Of a DNA stretch of 10,366 bases, positions 4,834 to 10,366 are shown one piece after another. The DNA lies in contig JAISQX010000016.1 in assembly GCA_031273965.1 (NCBI GenBank), positions 1 to 10,366 on the forward strand, in the 5' to 3' direction. Under the pieces are notes generated by a model. The model was not told where the DNA came from. It ran no database searches and saw nothing but the letters and a program-made list of their open reading frames with translations. Source of the stretch: Clostridiales bacterium. Lineage in GTDB: Bacteria; Bacillota; Clostridia; Christensenellales; JAISNN01. Numbering within the stretch: the first letter of the stretch is position 1; each line of letters starts with the position of its first letter. Both the position numbers and the translations under genes were made by a program.

Positions 4834-6624
4834 ATGCAAAAACTTACTTCATCCGAATTGAGGACGCAATATCTTAATTTTTTTAAGAATCATGGTCATG
4901 CCGTTATAGGCTCGGCTTCGCTTATACCCGAAAATGATCCGACGGTGCTATTCACTACCGCGGGCATGCATCCGCTTGAACCGTATTTAATGGGAGAAAA
5001 ACATCCGTTGGGGAAGCGGCTTGTCAACGTACAAAAATGCGTCAGAACCGGCGACATTGACGAGGTGGGCGACGCCACTCATTGCACTTTTTTTGAGATG
5101 CTCGGCAACTGGTCTTTGGGCGATTACTTCAAAAAGGAATCTATACATTTCAGCTATGATTTCCTTGTGAACGTATTGAAAATCAATCCTAAAGACCTTG
5201 CCGTTTCGGTTTTTGAGGGCGACGGCGACAGTCCAAGGGACGTCGACAGCGCCGGATATTGGGTATCGGAGGGATTAAGCCCCGAACAGGTTTATTTTTT
5301 GCCAAAAAAGAATAACTGGTGGGGACCCGCGGGACTTACGGGACCTTGCGGCCCGGATACGGAGATATTTATCGATACAAAAAAGCCCAAGTGTTCGCCG
5401 GATTGTTCGCCCGCGTGCGATTGCGGAAAATTCATAGAAATTTGGAATAATGTTTTTATGCAATACAACAAGACCGCAGAGGGAAAATTTGTCCCGCTCG
5501 ACAATAAAAACGTCGATACGGGTATGGGGCTTGAGCGTACCATATGCATATTAAACGGATACAAATCCGTGTACGAGACCGATCTTTTTATCGATGCGAT
5601 AAAGCTTATCGGGTCCGAAGCAAGCGCTAAGTACGGCGAGTCGGAGGAGGCGACGCGCGCGATTAGGATAATAGCCGACCATATGAGAACGGCGACGTTC
5701 ATAATAGGCGATGAGAGAGGCGTCACCCCGGGGAATATAGATCAGGGCTATGTATTGAGGCGGCTTATAAGACGCGCTATAAGATATGCCAGAAAACTTT
5801 CAATAAGAGTTTCGACGTTGTGGGAACTTGCCGAGCTTTATGTCGGACAATATGCGAACGTATACGGAGAGTTAGAACGCAACAAAGCCGGAATAATAAG
5901 CGAAATAAAAAAAGAAATCGAAAAGTTTGAAAAAACTTTAAACGGCGGACTTAAAGAGTTTGAAAAAGTCGCCGCAATTACGACGGGAGTCATCGACGGA
6001 GCGGCGGCGTTCAGGCTTTATGATACTTTCGGATTCCCCGTAGAGATAACCGAGGAGCTTGCGAAGGACAAGGGCTTGACCGTTGACCGGGCGGGCTTTG
6101 ACGCCGCGTTTGTATCGCACCAACAGAAATCGCAGGCGGGCGCCGAACAGAAGTTTAAGGGCGGACTTCACGATCATTTGGACGAGACGACGCGGCTTCA
6201 TACGGCGACGCATCTTTTGCAGGCGGCATTGAGAAGAGTGTTAGGCGAGGGGGTTTTTCAAAGGGGAAGCAACATAACGGCGGAAAGATTGCGTTTTGAT
6301 TTTAGTTTCGGGCGCCCGATGACTTCCGACGAAATCTCCGAGACGGAAAAAATCGTAAACGATGTGATAAAAGCGGAAATCGACATAGTTTTGGAAGAAA
6401 TGAGCGTGGAAGAAGCCAAGAACAAAGGCGCGTTGGGCGTCTTTGAGTCCAAGTACGGAGAAATCGTAAAGGTATATACGATAGGCGGCTTTAGTAAGGA
6501 GATATGCGGCGGTCCTCATGCAAAAAATACGCGCGAACTCGGCGTGTTTAAAATAGAAAAGGAACAAAGCTCTTCATCGGGAGTGAGACGCATAAGAGCC
6601 GTGCTGATTAACGGCGAGTTATAG
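4834..6624 (+). CDS. alaS: Alanyl-tRNA synthetase, short form without C-Ala domain
   Basis: It charges tRNA-Ala with alanine and hydrolyses wrongly formed Ser- or Gly-tRNA-Ala. The class II core is complete: LFTTAGMHPL (residues 39-48), the motif 2 region FFEMLGNWSLGDYF (86-99), the CSPDCSPACDCGKF segment (187-200) and motif 3 GMGLER (230-235). tRNA-recognition helices follow to about residue 400 (ADHMRTATF, GYVLRRLIRRA). The editing domain has HTATH (His456, His460) and CGGPH (Cys558, His562), the metal-binding set. At 596 residues it stops 34 residues after CGGPH, whereas E. coli AlaRS is about 875 long; the DHHA1/C-Ala part is missing. Short bacterial AlaRS are known, for example in candidate phyla. 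A terminator follows at once, so this looks natural rather than a recent truncation. AAAGG (4821-4825) eight bases before the ATG is a weak ribosome binding site. Confidence 0.93.
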   Translation: MQKLTSSELRTQYLNFFKNHGHAVIGSASLIPENDPTVLFTTAGMHPLEPYLMGEKHPLGKRLVNVQKCVRTGDIDEVGDATHCTFFEMLGNWSLGDYFKKESIHFSYDFLVNVLKINPKDLAVSVFEGDGDSPRDVDSAGYWVSEGLSPEQVYFLPKKNNWWGPAGLTGPCGPDTEIFIDTKKPKCSPDCSPACDCGKFIEIWNNVFMQYNKTAEGKFVPLDNKNVDTGMGLERTICILNGYKSVYETDLFIDAIKLIGSEASAKYGESEEATRAIRIIADHMRTATFIIGDERGVTPGNIDQGYVLRRLIRRAIRYARKLSIRVSTLWELAELYVGQYANVYGELERNKAGIISEIKKEIEKFEKTLNGGLKEFEKVAAITTGVIDGAAAFRLYDTFGFPVEITEELAKDKGLTVDRAGFDAAFVSHQQKSQAGAEQKFKGGLHDHLDETTRLHTATHLLQAALRRVLGEGVFQRGSNITAERLRFDFSFGRPMTSDEISETEKIVNDVIKAEIDIVLEEMSVEEAKNKGALGVFESKYGEIVKVYTIGGFSKEICGGPHAKNTRELGVFKIEKEQSSSSGVRRIRAVLINGEL

Positions 6625-6670
6625 ACGCCTGACGCCGAAAAAAAACAAAGCGTTCGTTTGGATTAAAGAG

Positions 6671-6700
6671 AGAATTGCGTTTTATCGTAATTCTTTTTTT
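6671..6700 (+). terminator. alaS terminator
   Basis: AGAATTGCG (6671-6679) pairs with CGTAATTCT (6686-6694), nine pairs with one G-T wobble, around the loop TTTTAT. Seven Ts run from 6694 to 6700. It lies 47 bases after the alaS stop codon. Confidence 0.85.
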
Positions 6701-6779
6701 ATACTCAAAAACCGATAAAAAAAGTTTTTTAATGCTCCGTGAAAAAATGCGCTTAACGGTGCCGCCAAGTATATTTACT

Positions 6780-6960
6780 TTGAGGCTGCGGAATAATTAA
6801 CCGCAACCTTGTAGCTTTATTTTTTGCGACGTCCTTTTGGTTAAATTCTGCCATTTGCGCCTTTTAACGTAGCTCCGCTACGCCTAAGGCGCAAAAAGGT
6901 CAAAATTTATCTCAAAAGTCCGCTCGCAAAAATCTCAAGTTAATTATTCCGCAGTCTCAA
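6780..6960. repeat. Long near-palindromic hairpin element (MITE-like or structured RNA)
   Basis: The outer arms at 6780-6800 and 6940-6960 are 21 bases each with a single difference that is still a G-T pair as RNA. Moving inward, more stems line up in order: TTTTTGCGA (6821-6829) with TCGCAAAAA (6924-6932), CTTTTG (6834-6839) with CAAAAG (6913-6918), TAAATT (6842-6847) with AATTTA (6904-6909), TTTGCGCCTT (6854-6863) with AAGGCGCAAA (6886-6895), and CGTAGC (6868-6873) with GCTACG (6877-6882) around a TCC loop. Almost the whole 181 bases therefore folds back on itself. It contains no ORF and lies between the alaS terminator and murC. The design fits a non-autonomous palindromic repeat or a structured RNA; it may terminate or insulate transcription. 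No clear target-site duplication is visible. The remainder of 6625-7055 holds the alaS terminator and a short CGAATATTCG palindrome (7008-7017). Confidence 0.75.
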
Positions 6961-7044
6961 CGCGAAAAACAACGCGACTCGGCTTTATACATAAACCCGC
7001 GCGGCGGCGAATATTCGGCGGTAAATTTTATTATCGGTATTGAA

Positions 7045-7050
7045 TAGAAT
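7045..7050 (+). promoter_or_regulatory. Possible murC -10 box next to the start codon
   Basis: TAGAAT (5 of 6 to TATAAT) ends five bases before the murC ATG, with TG two bases upstream of it. No convincing -35 box is found at 16-18 bases. If used, it would give a leaderless murC mRNA like that predicted for recX. Confidence 0.35.
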
Positions 7051-7055
7051 ATTGT

Positions 7056-8435
7056 ATGAAAGAAAGGTTTTTAAAAGAGCGAATACATTTTATAGGCGCC
7101 GGCGGAGTTAGCATGAGCGCTTTGGCGCAGGACGCTTTGGTTAGGCGTTGGCTTGTAAGCGGTTCGGACGTACATTGCAACGGATTTACGGATAAATTAA
7201 AAGCATTGGGCGCGTACGTTTACGAGGGCGGCGATACGGATGTAATAGAAAGCGCGGAACGCGTCGTATATAGCTCGGCGATAAAGGAGGACGATAGGGA
7301 GTTGAGCTACGCGAGAGAGCGGGGGATACCGTGTATTCCAAGAAGCGAATACCTTGCCGAAGTGGCGGACGGATGTAAAATATGCGTAGCCGTCGGCGGT
7401 ATACACGGGAAATCCACGGTTACATCGCTCACCGCATCCGCGTTAAAATCGGCGGGGAAACGAATTACCGCGCACATCGGAGCCGAAGCTTTGGATCTGG
7501 GCGGAAATTATTTTAACTCGGGAAGGGACTTTTTTGTCACCGAAGCATGCGAATACAGAGGGAATTTTTTGGCGCTTGCCCCGGATATCGCCGTTATTCT
7601 CAATGTGGAAATGGATCATCCCGATTATTACGGCGACGAAGAAAGCGTATACGATAATTTTAGAAGATTTACTCAAAGGATAAAGACCGGAGGAAAATTG
7701 ATTATAAATTCGGATGAAAAATATAAGCGCGTCTACGAAGATGTAAAAAATATCGGAGTAATTACCTTTGGAATAAACGACGGGGATTATTCCGCGAGGA
7801 ATCTGAGAAAAATTGAAGGGCATAACGGAGGGTATGTATTTGATTTGTATGTGGACGGAATTTTTAGGACGGAAATAAACAATAAGCTTTTTGGCAGGCA
7901 TAACGTCTTAAACGCTTTGGCGTGTCTTGCCGTCGCGGATGCTTGCGGCGCGGAGAGCGATGCGGCGATAAGAGCAATAGAATCGTTTAAAGGCGTAAAA
8001 AGACGCTTTGAAATATTGTGTTTATATAATAGCTGTCATATAATAAGCGATTATGCGCACCATCCCAGCGAAATAAGAGCGACAATAGCTTCGGCGAAAG
8101 AGGTTTTTGGCGAAAGCGTTGCGGTATGCTTTCAACCGCATACATATTCCAGAACGGAAAGATTGATGAACGAGTTTCTGACATGCTTCGACGGCGCGGA
8201 CAGACTCATAATAGCGCGCGAATACGCCGCAAGAGAAACGCCGGATATGGGTAAAAGCGCGTACGAGCTTTATTTGGCGATTAAAGAGGAAAAACGCTTT
8301 GATGAAAAAAAACTCGCGTATGCCGACGAATTTGGGAAGCTCAAGCGATTAGTTAAAGAGGAAATGAAGAATTATACGTGCCTGTTGGTTTTGGGAGCCG
8401 GAGATATGGCGGAGGGGTTTGAAAATTTTTTATAA
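7056..8435 (+). CDS. murC: UDP-N-acetylmuramate--L-alanine ligase
   Basis: It adds L-alanine to UDP-N-acetylmuramic acid with ATP, the first amino acid of the peptidoglycan stem peptide, in the cytoplasm. The 459-residue protein has all three Mur ligase domains. The UDP-binding Rossmann part has IHFIGAGGVSMSALAQ (10-25). The ATPase domain has the P-loop GGIHGKSTVTS (114-124), TEACEYRGNFL (162-172) and LNVEMDHPDYY (182-192). The C-terminal domain has DYAHHPSEIRAT (332-343) and the MurC hallmark FQPHTYSRT (359-367). Compared with the usual GTHGKTTTT, the P-loop has Ile for Thr and Ser for the first Thr, but keeps the catalytic Lys. An in-frame TGA at 7041-7043 leaves ATG 7056 as the only start. 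No Shine-Dalgarno sequence precedes it. It stands alone, convergent with the flavodiiron operon; neighbouring alaS also consumes L-alanine, but that may be chance. Confidence 0.95.
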   Translation: MKERFLKERIHFIGAGGVSMSALAQDALVRRWLVSGSDVHCNGFTDKLKALGAYVYEGGDTDVIESAERVVYSSAIKEDDRELSYARERGIPCIPRSEYLAEVADGCKICVAVGGIHGKSTVTSLTASALKSAGKRITAHIGAEALDLGGNYFNSGRDFFVTEACEYRGNFLALAPDIAVILNVEMDHPDYYGDEESVYDNFRRFTQRIKTGGKLIINSDEKYKRVYEDVKNIGVITFGINDGDYSARNLRKIEGHNGGYVFDLYVDGIFRTEINNKLFGRHNVLNALACLAVADACGAESDAAIRAIESFKGVKRRFEILCLYNSCHIISDYAHHPSEIRATIASAKEVFGESVAVCFQPHTYSRTERLMNEFLTCFDGADRLIIAREYAARETPDMGKSAYELYLAIKEEKRFDEKKLAYADEFGKLKRLVKEEMKNYTCLLVLGAGDMAEGFENFL

Positions 8436-8450
8436 ATTTAACGCTTTTTG

Positions 8451-8472
8451 CCGCGAACGCGGTATTTTCTTT
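8451..8472 (+). terminator. Probable murC terminator
   Basis: CCGCG (8451-8455) and CGCGG (8458-8462) form a compact GC-rich stem, in practice four pairs with a four-base loop. ATTTTCTTT follows. It is 15 bases after the murC stop codon. Confidence 0.5.
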
Positions 8473-8572
8473 AGTCGTAACGGCGCTATGACTGTCAAAA
8501 AATGCCTTTTAAGGGATAAAAATCTTATAGGATTCGCTTTTCCCCGATTTACGCTATCGCGCTATGGTCGTA

Positions 8573-9778
8573 TTATCGATTAAACGCGCCGCAAAATTCT
8601 TTCGTATAGAGACGCATTTTTTCCAAATCGTCTTCCGAAGGGTAAAAGTTTATTTTTAATCCCTCGCCTATGGTCTGCAAACGGAGCGACTTGAGTTCCG
8701 CAACGATTGAAGGAACGGCTTCGCCGCTCCACCCGTAAGAGCCAAAGACGCCTATAGGTTTTTTTTGACCGTTAATTACATCTATCATAGCCAACAATTC
8801 TCTGACGGGCGAAACCGCGTTTCGGTTTAGGGTAGGAGAGCCTATCATAAAACCGTCGGAGCCGTTCATGACGGAAGCCAAATCTTCCATATTATGTTCG
8901 ATTATATCGTAAGCCGACGTTTCGGCATCCTTAACGAGTTTTTTTATTTCGGATACGGCGGTTTCCGCAAGCTTTCGAGTGTAGCCGTACGCGCTGCAAT
9001 AAAAAACGGGCAGGCAAAGCGCCGTTCTCGTTTTTTCCTTGCTCCATGTTTTATAGCTTTCAAGAGCGCATTCCAAGAAGCCTCTGTCCGTAAGCACGGG
9101 CCCGTGACTTACGCACGCCGTATCAAATTCGACGGATTCGAGCTTTTCCAAACCCGCGCGGACATAAGGAATGAACGGCGAAAATATATCGTTAAAATAA
9201 CCTTTTAACGCGGTTTTGTATTTTTCGGGATAGGATATCCTTGTATCGGTAACATTCGGTTCGCAGAAGTGAGACCCGAGAAAATCGCATGTAAATACGG
9301 TTTTTAAACCTTCGCAATAAGTAAACATCGTATCGGGCCAATGTAAAAACGGGGCGGCGATAAATTTTAGATCAAGCGAACCGAGGTTTAATATGTCTCC
9401 GTCTTTGACAACGTCAAATTTTATGGAATCGTTGTTTACAATGGATTTTAAATATACGGACGCGGCGCGCGAACATAGAATTTTTGCATTTTTGCACAGC
9501 TCCGCCAAGCGTTCGAGCGCGCCGCTGTGATCGGGTTCGGTGTGATTTAAGATTATATAATCTATATCGTTTAAGGGTATTACGCTTTGGATATTTTCGA
9601 CGTATTCGTCAAAAAATCTGTGGTGACATGTTTCTATAAGCGCATTTTTTTTGTCCTTGATGACGTAGGAATTATATGAAGTTCCAAAATCCGTCTTCAT
9701 AACGATATCAAAGACACGCAAGTTCGGGTTTAATATTCCGACGGAATATAAACCTTCTTTTATTTTTTTATATGACAT
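8573..9778 (-). CDS. Flavodiiron protein (rubredoxin:oxygen/NO oxidoreductase, FprA type)
   Basis: It reduces O2 to water or NO to N2O with electrons from rubredoxin, protecting an anaerobe in the cytoplasm. The 401-residue product has an N-terminal metallo-beta-lactamase-like diiron domain and a C-terminal flavodoxin domain. All iron ligands are visible: His79, Glu81, Asp83 in LNHTEPDHSG, then His146 (FLHWPDT), Asp165 (TCDFLGSH) and His225 (VSHGPVL). The FMN domain starts near residue 252 with LPVFYCSAYGYTRKLAE, followed by IGSPTLNRNAVSP and FGSYGWSGEAV. The start at 9778 is chosen because AAAGAGG (complement of 9784-9790) lies five bases ahead and MSYKKIKEGLYSVG matches family N-termini; 22 further in-frame codons upstream are arginine-rich and untypical. 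The rubredoxin gene lies 159 bases upstream on the same strand, its natural electron donor. A weak promoter (CATAAT, complement of 9816-9821) may also drive it. Confidence 0.95.
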   Translation of the reverse strand: MSYKKIKEGLYSVGILNPNLRVFDIVMKTDFGTSYNSYVIKDKKNALIETCHHRFFDEYVENIQSVIPLNDIDYIILNHTEPDHSGALERLAELCKNAKILCSRAASVYLKSIVNNDSIKFDVVKDGDILNLGSLDLKFIAAPFLHWPDTMFTYCEGLKTVFTCDFLGSHFCEPNVTDTRISYPEKYKTALKGYFNDIFSPFIPYVRAGLEKLESVEFDTACVSHGPVLTDRGFLECALESYKTWSKEKTRTALCLPVFYCSAYGYTRKLAETAVSEIKKLVKDAETSAYDIIEHNMEDLASVMNGSDGFMIGSPTLNRNAVSPVRELLAMIDVINGQKKPIGVFGSYGWSGEAVPSIVAELKSLRLQTIGEGLKINFYPSEDDLEKMRLYTKEFCGAFNR

Positions 9779-9853
9779 AAAGACCTCTTTATTTAAGAAC
9801 CGCCGCGTGCGCCGTATTATGCGAATCGCCGATAAACGCAGCAAAAAAACGTA

Positions 9854-9889
9854 AAATTTTTATGCGTTAAAAGAAATTTTTACGCGTAA
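9854..9889. repeat. Tandem 20-bp-spaced direct repeat upstream of the flavodiiron gene
   Basis: AAATTTTTATGCGT (9854-9867) recurs as AAATTTTTACGCGT (9874-9887), 13 of 14 bases alike, with starts exactly 20 bases apart, about two helical turns. The second copy ends in the perfect palindrome TTACGCGTAA (9880-9889). It lies in the gap between rubredoxin and flavodiiron genes and might bind a regulator; no known operator consensus is recognised. Confidence 0.4.
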
Positions 9890-9937
9890 GTCCGTACAAA
9901 ATTGTATAATATAGACGCAAATTTCAGCGCGATAGTT

Positions 9938-10096
9938 TTATTGTTTTTCGAATTGATCCTTGCCCGCGCCGCAAACGGGGCAAGTATAGTCGTCCGGAAC
10001 GTCTTTCCATAGTGTTCCTGGTTTGACGCCGGCATCCTCGTCGCCTAACGCCTCGTCGTAAACGTATCCGCAGAGATTGCAAATGTATTTTGCCAT
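9938..10096 (-). CDS. Rubredoxin
   Basis: A small iron protein that passes single electrons, here most likely to the flavodiiron protein encoded just downstream. The 52-residue length is standard. The Fe(Cys)4 site is complete: CNLCG (Cys6, Cys9) and CPVCG (Cys39, Cys42). The conserved aromatic and loop residues are in place (YVYDEALGDEDAGVKPGT, W30, DDYTCP). The start MAKYICNLCG is chosen because GGAGGA (complement of 10106-10111) lies nine bases before it; the 15 additional upstream codons would overlap that ribosome binding site and match no rubredoxin. It is the first gene of a two-gene unit and has its own good promoter. No rubredoxin reductase gene is in the window, so the electron source is not visible. 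Confidence 0.96.
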   Translation of the reverse strand: MAKYICNLCGYVYDEALGDEDAGVKPGTLWKDVPDDYTCPVCGAGKDQFEKQ

Positions 10097-10180
10097 GATT
10101 AGAAATCCTCCGATAATTTTATTTTCGGCACATACTGCCAATATTTGACGGATAAATTATTGAATATCCTCGTCGATATA

Positions 10181-10209
10181 ATAATAACAGATTTTTATCG
10201 TTTGGTCAA
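10181..10209 (-). promoter_or_regulatory. Promoter of the rubredoxin-flavodiiron operon
   Basis: On the minus strand TTGACC (complement of 10204-10209) is followed after 17 bases by TATTAT (complement of 10181-10186), preceded by TGT, an extended -10. Transcription should start near 10174, giving a leader of about 78 bases. A small inverted repeat, GGATA (10150-10154) and TATCC (10165-10169), lies just after the start and might be an operator. Confidence 0.75.
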
Positions 10210-10235
10210 GAATGTGACGTACCGCATAATAAGTT

Positions 10236-10326
10236 TTTCGTAAGATTTCGTAAATTCCAAAAGTAAGAGCAACAGTGATACCAGTGTTGCAGTTAGTATT
10301 GGAAATGACGGCGGTTAGTATTGGAA
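10236..10326. repeat. Cluster of short direct and inverted repeats
   Basis: GTTAGTATTGGAA occurs at 10292-10304 and 10314-10326, 22 bases apart. TTTCGTAA occurs at 10236-10243 and 10246-10253, 10 bases apart. A nested hairpin is also possible: TTCCAA (10255-10260) with TTGGAA (10299-10304), and GCAACA (10269-10274) with TGTTGC (10285-10290), with equal 8-base gaps on both sides. The region lies upstream of the rubredoxin promoter. Its function is unknown; it may be part of an element continuing beyond the window. Confidence 0.45.
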
Positions 10327-10366
10327 GTTTAGTCATGGTTGGGGGATTTTGGGGATAAAGCGGTCA

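Noticed and set aside
4703..4861. 52-codon frame over the alaS leader as a leader peptide
   Set aside because: No ribosome binding site, it overlaps the alaS start out of frame, and only three Ala codons are present, scattered. Kept only as a possibility in the alaS leader finding.
5292..5726. 144-codon minus-strand frame inside alaS
   Set aside because: Antisense to conserved alaS motifs, without ribosome binding site or recognisable domain.
8494..8499. TTGACA on the minus strand between murC and the flavodiiron gene
   Set aside because: No -10 box at suitable distance, and it would point into the 3' end of murC with no gene to serve.
9779..9844. 22-codon N-terminal extension of the flavodiiron protein
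   Set aside because: The added residues are arginine-rich and unlike the family; the internal ATG has a good AGAGG site and the family's normal start.
9905..9910. TATAAT on the plus strand downstream of the rubredoxin stop
   Set aside because: No -35 box at proper spacing, and it would transcribe antisense into rubredoxin; most likely chance in AT-rich DNA.
10097..10141. 15-codon N-terminal extension of rubredoxin
   Set aside because: It would cover the GGAGGA ribosome binding site and exceeds the standard rubredoxin length.

Overview
The window looks like chromosomal housekeeping DNA from an anaerobic, Clostridia-like Firmicute. The reasons are AGGAGG-type ribosome binding sites, sigma-A-type promoters (one a perfect TTGACA-N17-TATAAT), a rubredoxin plus flavodiiron protein pair, a type I-beta DAHP synthase with an N-terminal regulatory domain, a clostridial-style MurC (EACEY motif) and a short alanyl-tRNA synthetase. 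I see no phage genes, insertion sequence, CRISPR array, rRNA or tRNA. The lineage call is an inference from gene content, not from a marker gene search.

Layout: (1) 1-346, the 3' end of a PepSY-like gene and a very long terminator hairpin. (2) 426-2110, recX, apparently leaderless, then a P1-family (S58) aminopeptidase, probably cotranscribed. (3) 2111-4651, a tyrosine-biosynthesis unit: a consensus promoter, a 22-residue Tyr/Phe-rich leader peptide, a classical antiterminator/terminator pair, aroF (DAHP synthase) and tyrA (prephenate dehydrogenase). (4) 4655-6700, alaS with its own strong promoter, a structured leader and a clear terminator. (5) 6780-6960, a roughly 180-bp near-palindromic hairpin element without coding content. 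(6) 7056-8470, murC with a terminator. (7) Convergent to murC on the minus strand, 10209-8573, a rubredoxin and flavodiiron protein operon for detoxifying O2 or NO. The last 150 bases hold short direct and inverted repeats and no convincing gene.

The highlight is the leader of aroF. A short ORF at 2388-2456 carries 7 Tyr and 4 Phe codons among 22. Just past its stop codon a GCGGT (2460-2464) can pair with ACCGC (2492-2496). The same ACCGC is the 5' arm of an intrinsic terminator whose 3' arm contains a second GCGGT, followed by eight Ts. This is the full set of parts for ribosome-mediated transcription attenuation by tyrosine and phenylalanine. The first enzyme, AroF, also carries the ferredoxin-like domain that in Thermotoga maritima DAHP synthase mediates tyrosine inhibition, while TyrA lacks an ACT domain. 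Tyrosine control therefore appears to sit at the pathway entry, on both RNA and protein. Further RNA-level candidates are competing hairpins over the tyrA ribosome binding site and a possible attenuator in the alaS leader.
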